From positions 35,477,565 through 35,541,564 of the forward strand of contig CM067447.1 in assembly GCA_034508935.3 (NCBI GenBank): 64,000 bases of DNA, given 5' to 3'. The notes beneath the pieces were generated by a model. That model had not been told where the DNA came from. It worked only from the letters and a program-made list of their open reading frames with translations, and searched no databases. Positions 1 through 11,057 of the stretch are shown in pieces (position 1 is the first letter of the stretch; every line of letters begins with the position of its first letter). Made by a program: the position numbers and the translations under genes. The stretch is from Berghia stephanieae (Eukaryota > Mollusca > Gastropoda > Nudibranchia > Aeolidiidae).

Positions 1-440
1 TCTGTCTTTGTCTTGGGATGAGATTACTTGGCTTTATCCTGGCCCTGGTCGGATACCCTAGCTGGGAGGGAAATAGTCAAATGTATAGTTAGAATTTTGG
101 GAGATGATATTTTTTGTCTTGTCAATCATCTCTCTGTATGCACTGTATTATTTTTGTTTACATATTATATATGATTTGTAAAACATTTGAATTTGAGTGT
201 ATTCCTCTTAGTGGGGACCTGTGCTTGTGTCTGGATGAGACTTTTAGATAATCTTAAACTAAGTACTTTGATAGTGTGCTTTTGGAATCTACAGGTTTCC
301 TATTTGAACCAATTCCCCTTTGTTTTACCTTTTCTTGGGTGCTTTAACTTTAATTGTAATTCTAGACTATCCTATTTTCTTCTTTTTTACTGGGGCTGTT
401 GCAAGCGCCGTAAAATCCTTAAAAACAAAATCAAACAAAT
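1..440 (+). repeat. R1 retroposon, copy a (5' end outside window)
   Basis: This copy shows the shared landmarks of R1: tttgtcttgggatgag, ggagggaaatag, gggagatgatattttt, gtgtattcctcttagtggg and ctcaaactaag-like blocks, the 3' box gcaagcgccgtaaaatcc, and an AAAAC-rich tail. R1 has no ORF of its own. It is defined by copies f and h, which carry target-site duplications. Confidence 0.8.
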
Positions 441-960
441 CAACTCGTATTGATTTATTCCTTAATTTATCAAAATAAATGAGGAAATGTTTTACAAACC
501 TGAAATTATGTCTTAAGCAGAACGATAACATTATACATGCTACATTTGCCAATCTGCCAACTTATCTAAACCGGTGTGTCTCTGATCGATCATTATGTAC
601 TTGCAGATGTTCAAAAAGATAAATTTACTGAGAGTAAATGATTAAAAACAACAAATTTTTCAATCGGATGGTATAATGACAGATTCAAAGCTGTAAAAAA
701 TATGAACCAATATGTGTAATGTTTTATTGACAAACCAATAGCAAAATATTACTAGAACTAATGAAAGTGTAATCAACAAAACAAAAATGACAGCCTTATG
801 CAATAAGAGACATGCAAACAAATATTGCGTATTCCACACATTCTTTCCCGTAATGTCAACCTGAGGTATTTAAATTACAAATTCATTTCCCATTAGATGT
901 CTTTTAACTAATGTGGAGAAATTGCACTAAAAATTTGAAATGGTGGATGGAATTAGCCAT
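441..960. other. AT-rich stretch with no recognised feature
   Basis: Roughly 70% AT by eye. No exon-like frame with splice sites, no terminal repeats and no tandem structure was seen. Confidence 0.4.
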
Positions 961-1215
961 AGGGCAGGAGAACATTGGCCCCTCCCTTGATTTGCCCTTT
1001 CCAAGTGGCTTTGTGTCCTTTTTCTGGAATGAGACCATATGGTTTCTACTGGGCCTTGCCCATAGTCTTGTTGAGAGGGAAGCAGTTAAAAATGGATTTA
1101 TTTTTAGTGAGAGTGAGATTCATCTCTTCATTACAATAATATATTTTGTCAATATTAGGTTCTTAGAAAGATCTCTTGTGCAACCATTTGAGAGCCAGTC
1201 TGGGACTTGAAGATG
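961..1215 (+). repeat. Diverged R1-related fragment
   Basis: It retains the order ctggaatgagaccata, gagagggaagcagtta and catctcttcattacaataat, matching R1 blocks at low identity. It is probably one of the oldest copies in the window. Confidence 0.4.
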
Positions 1216-1740
1216 ATTTCAAACTGTAGATTTCAAATTGTTTTTAGGTCTTCTTCTTATCATCAAAGACTATCGATGAAGCAGTAGCAGTAATTAATAG
1301 CGAATGCAATGCTGATGGTTGTTGAAGTAATGGAATATAATGGAAGGTTGGAGTGAATTGAACTTGTGGAGAAGTTGATAAAATGAATGAAAAATGTAAG
1401 TTGGCTCTTTTACACTTTTTGTGAGCAAGTTTTCAACAAAAATCATGACATTAAGCCTCTGTTCCATTTAAAACTAATGTTATGTCGGAATACATGGATT
1501 AGATGTGGAAGAAAATGTAATAATGTAATTGGTTGAAAACCAAAATGTCGGTTAAATTAGTCCTCCACTGTTTGTTTATTGATTAATATTTTACAGTTTT
1601 GCATATTTTACTCCAGTCAAATTCTTATGTCATGACAATCATTCCAAAGTTCACATTGTGATAAAACCAAATTTTTAAACACAGTCAAAAGTCATTGAGG
1701 CTGTGGGTGTAAATACATTATATTTTATATGATTACACGA
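1216..1740. other. Unassigned AT-rich stretch
   Basis: No coding potential, tandem repeat or terminal inverted repeat was recognised. Confidence 0.35.
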
Positions 1741-1789
1741 GATATTGCTTTTAGGACTGGTTCCTCTGGCAAAGAAACTTTTACCAATG

Positions 1790-2215
1790 TTGGCCAGATG
1801 GGGTCTTTTGACCTTCCACGGTGGGCAGCAAAGTCATTCTTGTTGTCTTCTATCCCTCTATATGTTTTCATTTTCCATGCTGCTTTCTGTCATTGTCTTG
1901 GAATGAGATTATTTAGTTTAAAAGAAGCCCTGGATGGAGTCAAATCAACAGTATTAGTTTTAGGAGATGATAGTATTTTTTTTTACTGTGTAAATCAATT
2001 CTCTGTTATTAGTTATGTACAGTTATCGTGGTTTTTTTTTGTTTGTTTTAAATAAAATATTTTGTAAGCATTTGAATATATTCCTCTTAGTGGTACTCTG
2101 TGCCCATGTCCACCGATCCCAAATCAAGCACATTGATAGTTTGCTCTTAGTCTTAGTATCTACTTCTGGTCTTTTTTTGAATCGGTGCCCACTCTCTTAC
2201 TTTTTGACCGGTGTT
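1790..2215 (+). repeat. R1 retroposon, copy b (diverged)
   Basis: It matches R1 from the gggcag...cttctatccctctatatg block through cattgtcttggaatgaga, the gggagatgat-like block and attcctcttagtgg to ttactttttgaccggtg. The 3' AAAAC tail is lost. Confidence 0.6.
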
Positions 2216-2451
2216 TAAATTGCACCTATATCTGTCATCTGCATTATTTATCAGGGCGATCCGCAAAATTTGGCAAATTTTTGTAAAAAAAAAAGAAGAA
2301 AAAAAGGGAAAAACTAAATAATGAAAATAAGGTGCAAAACTTTTCTGGAAGTCTGTGGCAGATCATGTTCCAGCTCTCGCTGCCTTGGCGTCCAGGTATG
2401 CCTTCTCAACATGCTCGTCAGCTGATGCTGAACGAAGTTTTTCTTTTATAT

Positions 2452-2461
2452 AATCTTGTTT
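2452..2461 (+). repeat. Target-site duplication of MULE copy 1, left
   Basis: AATCTTGTTT, identical to 5975-5984, directly abuts the TIR. Confidence 0.75.
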
Positions 2462-3119
2462 GGAACTGTGTTTTCAGTCCACCAGTGGACTGAAAACACA
2501 GCCGTGTATTCAGTCCACCGGAAATAAAAATCTTAAAAAGGACCAAATATCGTATATAATTGATACCTTAATCGAAAATGAAGACATTGATATTGACCCT
2601 ATTATAGGCATCATCAGAAATGGACAGGCATATAATTTATGGCAATTCATTTACAGCGTTTTATTTACTCTCGGGAAGTCTTGATTGAGAGTTGTTCGAA
2701 ATCCGGCTCCTGAAATAGATCTCAATTCTCGATACCGATATATCAATTATTGACGAGATTCTTAGCTTGCTGCCAGATGACCATGGGCCTGGCCAATTTG
2801 AATAAAATTGGCCACATAGAGAATATTGTTTCTACAATTAATGGTTAGAATTTTTGTGATTATGAAAACCGATGAGTTTTCCAAAGAGATCAGTTTTAGC
2901 ATTGTTTGCCCATCTAAGGTTCTATTTGGTCACTTTTCACATTGATCACTGGCCTTGAGCACGCCCGTACCTTGAGGCCTAAGGCCTAAATCCCCCCCCC
3001 CCCCCCTCCCACCACCCCAGTCTTGACTTTGTCATCTTTCAACATCCTTTCTTTCAAAACCATTCCGTGTCCTTTGTCTTGTAGAGCTAGTCCATTGTTC
3101 ATTGTCTATCATTTGAACA

Positions 3120-3392
3120 ATGGCTACTCAGACGCATGAACCCTCGAGTTCTTCGCTTGATTTGTATGTTGGAAGAAAGTTTAAAACATTAGATGAATTC
3201 CTGAAAGTTCTCGAGCTAAGGAAAGGAAGAGGTGAAACGTGGGTAAAAGCAACGGGTGGCAGCACTGTATCCTACGCAAATAAATTCATAAAGAATGATG
3301 AGCGGCATTATCCGGAGGGTCTTAGGATCAAAATAGGCAACTACAAATGTTTGCACGGTGGAACCAGTTCGTCAATCGCCAAGGAAAGATAG
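3120..3392 (+). CDS. MULE-borne ORF with FAR1/WRKY-GCM-like finger remnant
   Basis: This is a 90-codon ORF with a good start (gaacaATGGCTACT). It reads MATQTHEPSSSSLDLYVGRK, then FKTLDEFLKVLELRKGRGE, and later LRIKIGNYKCLHGGTSSS. The pattern GxxFxxxxEFxxxLxxxxxxxG, later LxxKxxxYxCxHGG, resembles the N-terminal zinc-binding module (FAR1/WRKY-GCM1 type) carried by Mutator-like and ZSWIM-type transposases. The ORF ends right after the first Cys/His pair, so the finger is incomplete and the catalytic domain is absent. It lies wholly inside the TIR-bounded element. Family assignment is from pattern memory and needs a profile search. Confidence 0.45.
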   Translation: MATQTHEPSSSSLDLYVGRKFKTLDEFLKVLELRKGRGETWVKATGGSTVSYANKFIKNDERHYPEGLRIKIGNYKCLHGGTSSSIAKER

Positions 3393-4829
3393 TTCCTGCA
3401 GCTTTACTATTATTTATATTGCTTTGTTCATGTACTACATTTTTATTTATTTATTTATTTTTTTTTGTTAGAACAGTTTATTTGACGGAATAGCAAAGTT
3501 GATTTGCCAATAAGGAGCTTTCAGTCTAGCTGCTAGGACATTGCTTTGCTCTTGGATCTATGTTATACCTACTTCTTTTCTCTGTCAAATTAGTTTCCAT
3601 TTGCTTTAAATTTTCATTTGGTGCGTTAGCAGGTAATTGCAGGCTTGACATCCGAGTGCAATTGGAATGGACTGTCTGAACATTATTATTACGGTATTAT
3701 TATTATAGTTGTATTTTTTATTACCATGCACTTTTCACTACATTTTGTCTTGCCTTTTGAAATAAGGTCGTTTAATAAATATTGGACTGAAATCAAACTA
3801 CATACAACCTATTTGTTTAATCTTTTCCCTATTGTTACTTTGATTTTATGTCACTCGTTGCATCTTTGTATTCTGTTCTCGAATTCATGAACAGCCACTT
3901 GAATATAGGGGGATAATTAATTCCAATAGATATTGCTGTGAGATTTTGTCCTCGTCCTGGAGTACTGTGGGTGGAATTCCCCTTAGGGTAGGGGAAAGTT
4001 GGCTGTCTTGGGTGGTTGTTGATTGGCCCTTTACTTTGCTGTCTTCCCCATCGCCCTTTTATCATTTATTCTTTCCATGTTCTTGTTCTGGAACAGAATT
4101 GAGACCATGTGGCTCCCCCTGCCTGGAATCATATAGTAGGAGAGAGATAGTTAAATGACTTTGCCCAGCATTTGACATGTCTGTGAGAAGTGATACTTTT
4201 ATTTTTTTGTTATTTTTGTAAATCATCTCTCTGACTCTGAGTCTTGATAAAATATGAGTATGAATAACCATCTAGTATTTATCTCCTTTTGGCGAGAAAC
4301 CCCGTCTCAATGTCTGTGTGTGTTGATACTTGGTGGTCATACATTGGGTAGACTGCTGCTGTGACATATTTAGGCTTTATTCTTAGGCACCTGTGACCCA
4401 AGATTGCAGGCATTTTTTATGTTTTGTGTACATTTTTCTCTTTCATTAAAATGACCGCAAAACATCATAATCACACCCCCTCTCGGTGGACTCTTAATCG
4501 GTCAACAGCCTGACTAAACTATCACTTTTCCCCTCTATACTAGACCATTTGGATTCCATGTCATTTACTGTCACCTCTATGTGTACAGTTCTTCGGGACC
4601 ATTTTGTTTAGCCTGGGCCTGGGATCTTGAACGAAACGGTACATATGTTAGCTTTTATAATAATTTGCATTTGCACCCATTTGAGTGTATGATATGCTAT
4701 CTACGTAGGCCTTTTAAATGGCGAATTTGTCCCCAAGTGGTAATTGCCCCCCCCCCCCCCCCAAATCATGAACAGGGAGATCACTTGCCATTTTTCCCAT
4801 TCCCCCCCCCCCCCCCCCCCCATACGTTT

Positions 4830-5265
4830 TTGCTCCTGTCTTGGAATAAAATTACTTGGTTTTGTTCTGGCCCTGATCGGAGACCTTGGCTGAGAGGAAA
4901 GCAGTTATTTGTGTAGTTAGTTTTTGGAGATTATGGGGTTTCTCTCCTTGTAAGTCACCTCTTTGTTTTGTAATTTATGTAGGGTTGTATTTTTTTGTTG
5001 TGTGTGTATAATGATTTGTAATCGAGTCTATCTGTTTCAGTTGTATCTTGTGCTTGTGTCTGGTGAGACTTCTGGGTGATCTCAAACTAAGTACACGGAT
5101 GGTCCGCTATTGGAATCTACATCTGTTCCCTTTTTGAAACATTTCCGCTTGCCTTATTAATTTTTTCTCGTGTGCTAATATAACTTCCTTTCTACTATCC
5201 TAAAATCACCTCAATGTTTTATAACTATTATAAGTGCCATCAAACCTTCAAAAACAAAGTCCTTG
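4830..5265 (+). repeat. R1-related block inside MULE copy 1
   Basis: It contains gtcttggaataaaattacttgg, ctgagaggaaagcag, tttttggagattatgg, ctcaaactaagtacac and a 3' box caaaccttcaaaaacaaag. Its counterpart is at 46000-46475 in copy 2, so it inserted before the MULE copies separated. Confidence 0.55.
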
Positions 5266-5410
5266 AAAGAATGTTTTCCCTGCGGCTCACGCCGATATTG
5301 CATAAACCAAAAGTGTCCCAAGCCCGTAACCTTAACTCATAAATAAAAATAGGAGCCAAAATTTTTTTTTTTAATCGTGCGGGTGCATGTAGCTACAAAG
5401 CAGTCCTTAA

Positions 5411-5443
<33 letters not shown>

Positions 5444-5789
5444 TTCTGATGCTCCGCTCCCTTAAACATATTCAAGACCCTATGACTATAAAATTTTGTT
5501 CTCTTTCCTTTTTTGTTGTTGTTGTTTTTGTCGTTTTTGTTTCGTTTTTCTCCGAACTCATATTGCCAGTACAAGAAATGCACAAGGCAATAAATTTTGA
5601 CGTCTCACTGTGTCCTAAATTAGAATAATAAACTTAAGAGTGAGAAAAGTAAATAAATAAAAAATGTTAAAAGTCAATCAAACTTCTCGAGTCACCAGGA
5701 ATGGTGTCAACGTGTTGAAGTTGAAAATTAAGAAATTTTTTGTTAAGGTAGTACAAAAAAAAAAAAAAAATTAAGGAAGAAAGAAAGAA

Positions 5790-5880
5790 AATATGCCTAG
5801 AAAAGAGCTCGAATCCCTAACTCACCCCACCTGGGTTACAGTTACGCTGTGCTAAGCAGCCGGCCACCTCGATTTCTCGC
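5790..5880 (-). repeat. tRNA-like head (SINE remnant) inside MULE copy 1
   Basis: The minus strand reads like a tRNA: GAGGTGGCCGGCTGCTTAGC as an A-box region, then a degenerate B-box region near GGGATTCGAGCTC. The acceptor stem does not close, so this is not a functional tRNA. The same segment occurs at 47250-47345. Confidence 0.4.
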
Positions 5881-5974
5881 GCTAGGTCAAACAGCCCGTG
5901 CCGTAAAATCTCTTCCGGTGGACTGAAAACACAGCTGTGTATTCAGTCCACTGGTGGACTGAAAACACACTTCC

Positions 5975-5984
5975 AATCTTGTTT
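5975..5984 (+). repeat. Target-site duplication of MULE copy 1, right
   Basis: AATCTTGTTT, identical to 2452-2461. Confidence 0.75.
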
Positions 5985-6023
5985 TGTCTTTTAGAAGGCG
6001 TAGACTCACAGAAGACAACATCA

Positions 6024-6106
6024 AAGGACTAGTTTTCCTTTACTACAATAAGTCAAGTGATGCCTCTTTTTTTGAGTAGTAAAGGAAAACTAGGCCTTTG
6101 ATTTTG
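6024..6106. repeat. Imperfect hairpin
   Basis: The arms aaaggactagttttccttta and the complement of taaaggaaaactaggccttt are separated by about 40 bp. Confidence 0.6.
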
Positions 6107-6533
6107 ATGAGTTTGAAAGAAAGTGTACATTTGAGATGGTCTGTGGGTGCGACAGTTTGATAAAACATACTGTGAATGAGAGGGAGTAGGCCCTATGTGT
6201 GGCTGAGTTGAATGTTCGCCAGTGTAAGTGTTATATTCCACAGTATGTGTCTGTGTGTATTTTGTGTGTGTGAGTGTGATTGTCTGAGTGTTTGGGCGCG
6301 TTACAGTGCGGAAAAATAATAAATGCCGCCTCCTTTAAGTGTAATAAAATGTCTTTTATATTTATTTTTCCATATAACGTGTTAATGTTCACCGGGAGGC
6401 TTAATTCTGCTTGGCAAATTTTGCTCTTTTTGGCGAATTTCTTGGCAAATTTTGGGAATTTTTTTTGAAAATTTAGGCAATTTTTAGGCCCCAACTTTGC
6501 AAAAAAAATGCAGATGACAGCTATATCTAAATA

Positions 6534-7405
6534 CAGTGCAACCTCTGGATAACGACACCCCTGGATAGCGACGTTGATCTCTGGTCCCGAATTTTTGCTA
6601 TATGTTATAAGTAATGAAAACCCCCAAATAGTGACATACATTTTAGTAAAACCCCTGTTTAGCGACATCGTTATAACAATAATCGGCAGTTGATGCCGAT
6701 GTTTAAAACCCAAACATCATCAACTCGAACTCTAAACGCCCTTTTCCCCTCCCAATGAGCTTGCTTTGTTACCGACCAATCAGAACACATGTTTACTACA
6801 CTGTGTGGAATCTGCGCTTGCTCACACCAAAGGAGTTGATCAGTCAATAGAGTACTCTCAAGGGTCCATTAACCGTCCAATGATAGCTACCTGTCTGAGG
6901 TCAGTTGAGGTTTACTGATATCAGGCAATGCCGTGTCCAATGGGGGCAATTAAAGATATTTATAGTCTTATACGTAATATGTTGAAATAGCCGGGAAAAG
7001 CAGTAACAGCCGTGGGAATTTATCAATATTGGGAATATATTTTCTTGCTTTATTCTCAGGTTTGTTAAATGGCGTTCAAGTACTGCATGCTTATGATCAA
7101 AACAAAGACAATACACATTTGAAAGTGAAATCGAAACTGGTATAGATAGAACGAAGTTGACATCACGCAGGTGCACATAGTTATGTGTGTTAGTCCGTTA
7201 ATTTTCAGGATGGCAATGTTGTGAGTTTCTTAGCAAAGCGCATAGCATCTATACTCTTTGTGAATAGGATAAATACTCATTCTAATACTTTTGGACGTGT
7301 CTTCTCTCAGGCACTGGACTGCGCATTGCACTGTTAGGTATTCATGGGTCTCACCACGCCCCCTTTTTTCGCCATCTTGAAAACCCCAGAATAACGACAT
7401 GCACT
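6534..7405. mobile_element. T1: pogo/Tigger-type nonautonomous element, 872 bp
   Basis: It begins CAGTGCAACCTCTGGATAAC after a TA (6532-6533) and ends ATAACGACATGCACTG before a TA (7406-7407). The outer ends are inverted repeats and the duplication is TA, as in pogo/Tigger elements. Further degenerate copies of the gtttagcgacatcg motif lie inside the left end. The right flank is an R1 3' end (7440-7495), so it probably landed next to or in an old R1 copy. No transposase was recognised. Confidence 0.7.
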
Positions 7406-7439
7406 GTATTTTGATGAACCCGTCCTTTTCCTTTTTCCA

Positions 7440-7495
7440 TGAGTTGAAATGACCCAAAAGTGTTTCAAGTGCTGTAAAATCCTTTAAAACAAATA
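7440..7495 (+). repeat. R1 3' end fragment
   Basis: It holds the characteristic end caagtgctgtaaaatccttt followed by aaaacaaataaac. Confidence 0.5.
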
Positions 7496-7546
7496 AACAT
7501 AAAATCTGTTAAATGTGCAGATATAATTTATGTCATCTTTTGATGT

Positions 7547-7886
7547 TAGTTGTTTGCTTTTAAGGGTTTTACAGCGCTTGCAACATATTTAGGTCATATC
7601 AGCACCATAGTTTGAGATTATACAAGATCCCACTAAGAGGAATACACTCAAATGTTCACAAATCACATATTAAAAACGAAAAATAAAAATAACAGCACAG
7701 AACAGAGATGATTTAAAAGGAAAAAAATATAATCTCCCAAAACTATAATCATACATTCAACTGTTTCCCTTCCAGCCAAGGTCAGGACAAAACTAAATAA
7801 CCTCATTCCAAGACAAAGACAAAAAGCAACTGGTAAACAGATATAGGGGGATAGAAGACACAGCAAGTAAATCCATGGGAACCTCA
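7547..7886 (-). repeat. R1 retroposon, copy d (internally deleted)
   Basis: It is the reverse complement of R1: gcttttaagggttttacagc at the 3' end, then a jump to actaagaggaatacactcaa, ctcccaaaactataatcata, ttccagccaaggtcaggaca and ggggatagaagacacagc. About 200 bp of the middle is missing. T3-A begins 17 bp beyond its 5' end. Confidence 0.75.
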
Positions 7887-7902
7887 CCAAGATTCAGATA
7901 TA

Positions 7903-9076
7903 CAGTAGAATTACTTTAAACCGAAATTTTGGGGACCTTCTAAACCATTTCGGTTTAAAGACATTTTGGTTTAAAGCAAGTTCCCGTTTTGCAATGTTTT
8001 TCAAGGGTAGTAACTAGCCTATTTAAGGAATTTGTTCATTTAATCGTATCATGGGTTTCCCGTTAAATGGAGTTGTTGAATAAATGCTGTCTTCGTAACC
8101 ATTAATTTTTTTTGTTATTTTTTTTTTGTGTGTGTGTTTTAAAAATATTTTTGGGGGTTTTCGTTTTCAATTCAAAATTGTTGAAAGAGTTGAGTTCGGG
8201 ATGTCGTGTATTTTACATATCTCCGTCTTGATCAACTTTTTTTTTTCATAGACTTCACATAGTATTTTGATTTTAAACTCAAACGTGTAAGCACAGTGCT
8301 TTCTTTTAGACATCTTTTCGTAAAATGCAAAGCTTAAATAAGATCGAAAGTTCTTGTGCGATAATTGATAATGAATGATGTGCAGCTACTCAGAGGTGAA
8401 GTGAAATGGAAATGAAAAGGCGTGTCAATGCTAAGCTGTCTACTACACATCTCTCTTTTGTTGAAAAGCCATTAGGTTCAAAGGCCTAATTACATAGAAC
8501 CTCCCCCCCCCCCCCCCTCACACACCCATTTAAACAAAGTGGAAATGAAATGGCATGTCAATGGTAAGTTGTCTACCACCCCCCCCCCCCCCTCCTTATC
8601 GTCGTGTTGAAAATCCAGTCAGTTCCAAAGCATCAACACACGAGCGAGAACATCTCGCTTGCGTGATTCTACACCCCAACTCCCCCTCTTTCCTCATTTT
8701 TTGCCTGCCAGTCAACCGCTGTCTTCCTTTGTCTGTGCGATTGTGGTGTGAATGCCCTGGGTGTTGGCCAAGCCCAAGTGCAGTGATTGAAGTGTTTGCC
8801 TCCCCCCCCCCACCCCACCCATCACCCTCATCTTGTACTTACGCTCTGTTTAATATCGCCGGGCATTATTACGTGTGGCCACCTTCCCGAATTTTTGAAG
8901 ACAAATAGAGAGAGAAAAAGGGAAGGTGCTCTCAGGTTGTTTCGGTTTAAAGAAAGTCCTGCTTAGAAGTATTTTGGTTCATCGTAAGAATTAATACAAA
9001 GATAATGAAGAAACTCGTACAATTTATTAAATTCTTTGCGGTTTAAGGTATTTTTCGGTTTAAAGTAATTTTACTG
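7903..9076. mobile_element. T3-A: pogo/Tigger-type element with HTH mini-ORF, 1,174 bp
   Basis: The TIR begins CAGTAGAATTACTTTAAACC and ends complementary to it (..TTTAAAGTAATTTTACTG), flanked by TA on both sides. cggtttaaag motifs repeat inside both ends. It shares almost all of its sequence with T3-D (52658-53840), the main difference being about 20 bp near the right end (agcttctttcggtttaaag), so both are young. It encodes only a DNA-binding mini-ORF on the minus strand (8167-8313). Confidence 0.85.
8167..8313 (-). CDS. 48-aa psq/CENP-B-type HTH remnant of a Tigger transposase (T3-A)
   Basis: The ATG at 8313 opens 48 codons: MSKRKHCAYTFEFKIKILCE, then VYEKKKLIKTEICKIHDIPN and STLSTILN, then stop. 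The KTEICKxHxIPNSTLSTIL core is the second helix-turn-helix region of the psq/CENP-B N-terminal domain of pogo/Tigger transposases, which binds the element's ends. The remaining domains (second HTH, DDE catalytic core) are deleted. T3-D has the same 147-nt ORF. In T3-B and T3-C an A-run is two bases shorter, which breaks the frame. The mini-ORF could be a passenger or could make a binding-only repressor. Confidence 0.6.
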   Translation of the reverse strand: MSKRKHCAYTFEFKIKILCEVYEKKKLIKTEICKIHDIPNSTLSTILN

Positions 9077-9079
9077 TAT

Positions 9080-9690
9080 ACATATATAACCTCCCCCCCC
9101 TTCTTTGCACATCACACGCACACCTACATATACATGTATTTATACACATAAGCACACATTAGCACCATATTAAACATCACAAAATATCTACAACATATTT
9201 AGCTGTCCTGAAGAAGCCATTGCATCGGCTCAACAAATTAGTTGGCGAGAAATATTTTTTAAAAGGTTAGATAATAGATATAATTTGCACTCCTTAATTG
9301 TCCAGCACTATAGATTCATGTATATCAATTTCTCATGAACATATTAGCTCCTTTTTGTAGAGCACTCTGAAAACAATGGATCTTCAACCCATCACTTTCC
9401 CGTAAATTATATAAATCAGACTGTAACCATTAAAGGTTATAGTCAGTTTTGTGTGTTGATATGTTTAACCTGGCTGGCAGAGGTTGTGATTATTTTAGCT
9501 AAATGCATAGCATCAATTCAGTTGAAACACGGATAAAGTGAAGAGCTGCTGTAGGCAGAAAAACATTGTTTTGTTAAAATACCTACCTAGTAGTACGTTA
9601 CATCAGTCAAACAATATGAAAGACTGATTGTCAATATTACGAGTTTGTTAAAAATATTCGCTATAAGCATGCTATAAAAAAATAGAAAAA
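9080..9690. other. Unassigned AT-rich stretch
   Basis: It has a short (CA/TA)-rich patch at 9095-9170 and otherwise no recognised gene, repeat or terminal structure. Confidence 0.35.
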
Positions 9691-9694
9691 TTAC

Positions 9695-9930
9695 GCCCTT
9701 TCGCAATGTCACCATAAGATCCTAGGCATTCCATGAAGGAATATAGATAATCCATCAAACAGGATGCCTGATGTCAACAGGAATCACCCATGTTGTCCAC
9801 GTGAGCAAATTGGGTGTTAATAATCTTGCCCAAGGAAAAAAACAAAAGTGCCTGAAGTGAGGCTCGAACCCGGGACCTTCCAGATCACAGTGCAATGCCT
9901 TAACCACTCGGCCACTCTGCGTGCTACACT
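9695..9930 (-). mobile_element. SINE D: tRNA-derived SINE
   Basis: On the minus strand it starts GCAGAGTGGCCGAGTGGTTA (tRNA Ser/Leu-like A box). A B box with GGTTCGAGCCT follows, then a body with ttgggcaagattattaacac. The acceptor end does not pair, so it is a SINE head rather than a working tRNA gene. Only one copy is in the window. Confidence 0.6.
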
Positions 9931-10461
9931 GTACTTATAATTTTTTCAAATATATATTAACATAGGAGGAGCAAACAGGAACACATAAACTTCTCACGAC
10001 TCACATTGCAGTTAGTAGGTACTCAATTATAGTATAGCGATTCTACAATGGGGTAACTAAGTTACCCCCTACGTAAGAATCAGTATATACAAGGTTTTTT
10101 TCTCTTTGGAAAGTGGGGGGATAAAGATACCCCCATTTGTAAAAAAAAAGTGGCATGTTCCGAAATCGCCAATGGTCACTATGTTATGAAATTTTTTGTA
10201 ACCATTTGAGCAGAGACCTTTGTAAAAATAAATTGTTGAAGTTGAAGACAACTGAAAAATTCGAATTATAAGTTATCTTAAAAGCAAAACAACAAGACCA
10301 GGGGTAACAAAGTTACCCCCGACGTACGAATTGGGTTAAAGACAGCATGGCTGTATTAATTCTTTTTTTTTATACGCAGTGACAAATACTACAGGTATTA
10401 AGGAAAGAACTTCTTCCCTAAAAAATGTTTACATTAATTATAATTTCTTTCATTCGAAATT

Positions 10462-10770
10462 GAATAAAGATATTCCGTGTGATCTTGCCATCTGATTTTC
10501 AAAATCCTGTGGAGGCATTTGTTTGTGAAAATCTGAATTTTATGATTAAGGGTATTTGTGACTCTCCCCATTTCAGACCCGTACCTAACAGATTTCACAT
10601 TGGGGAAACAAATATTCTAAGCTTAGTTGCATTAGAGTTAGAGATAGCTGTTGCTTTCCATATGGGTGATACAATGGCAAAAGACTGCTGGATTTTCCTT
10701 ATTCTGGCTTTGTTATCTTCTTCCATACCTTCTGTTTCACTTACTTTACAGCCTAGTACTAGTATGTGAA
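10462..10770 (-). mobile_element. LINE fragment (RT C-terminal region)
   Basis: The minus-strand translation gives EGMEEDNKARIRKIQQSFAI, then TKLRIF, then NVKSVRYGSEMGRVT and NHKIQIFTNKCLHRILKIRW in different frames. This matches the LINE motif KARIxKARxAFxxLxxIWK...TKxRIFNTNVKSVLLYGSETW...NKCLRRILKIRW found C-terminal to reverse transcriptase. Several frame changes show an old copy, truncated at both ends. Confidence 0.7.
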
Positions 10771-11057
10771 TTCATTTATATCTTGAACTAGATATCCTGG
10801 TATGCAGATTATGATATCTTAATCATTAAATATAAGGTTGTTTGTTATTTTAGTTTTTGTAGAGAAATCTGTAATCAAGGATCAAATGTGACCATTACTT
10901 ATACCATGGCGTGTGCACCCATAATTTTAGATCTCATTGGTATGCTGATTTCAATAATAATATTCAATTTTTAATTCTTTAATCACTAAGAATTAACCAT
11001 AAAATTGAAATAAATAGTATTGTTTTTCTCTTCCTTGTCTTTTTATTTTAATTTTAT

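Larger units (their letters stand above)
2462..5974. mobile_element. Mutator-like DNA element (MULE), copy 1, 3.5 kb, with 10-bp target duplication
   Basis: The ends are inverted repeats of about 55 bp. The left begins GGAACTGTGTTTTCAGTCC (2462); the right reads GGAAGTGTGTTTTCAGTCC on the other strand (ending 5974). Each arm itself holds a small palindrome around CAGTCCACCAGTGGACTG. The 10-bp direct repeat AATCTTGTTT sits immediately outside (2452-2461 and 5975-5984). Long TIRs, GG...CC termini and 9-10-bp duplications are the classical profile of Mutator-like elements. Inside are an ORF with a zinc-finger-like N terminus (3120-3392), R1-related blocks (3950-4260, 4830-5265) and a tRNA-like segment (5790-5880). 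No catalytic transposase domain was found, so this copy is nonautonomous. Confidence 0.75.

Noticed and set aside
2860-2960. MULE copies 1 and 2 as a recent segmental duplication
   Set aside because: The two copies are collinear but clearly diverged, with independent insertions. Copy 1 has its own TIRs and target duplications, so transposition explains them better.
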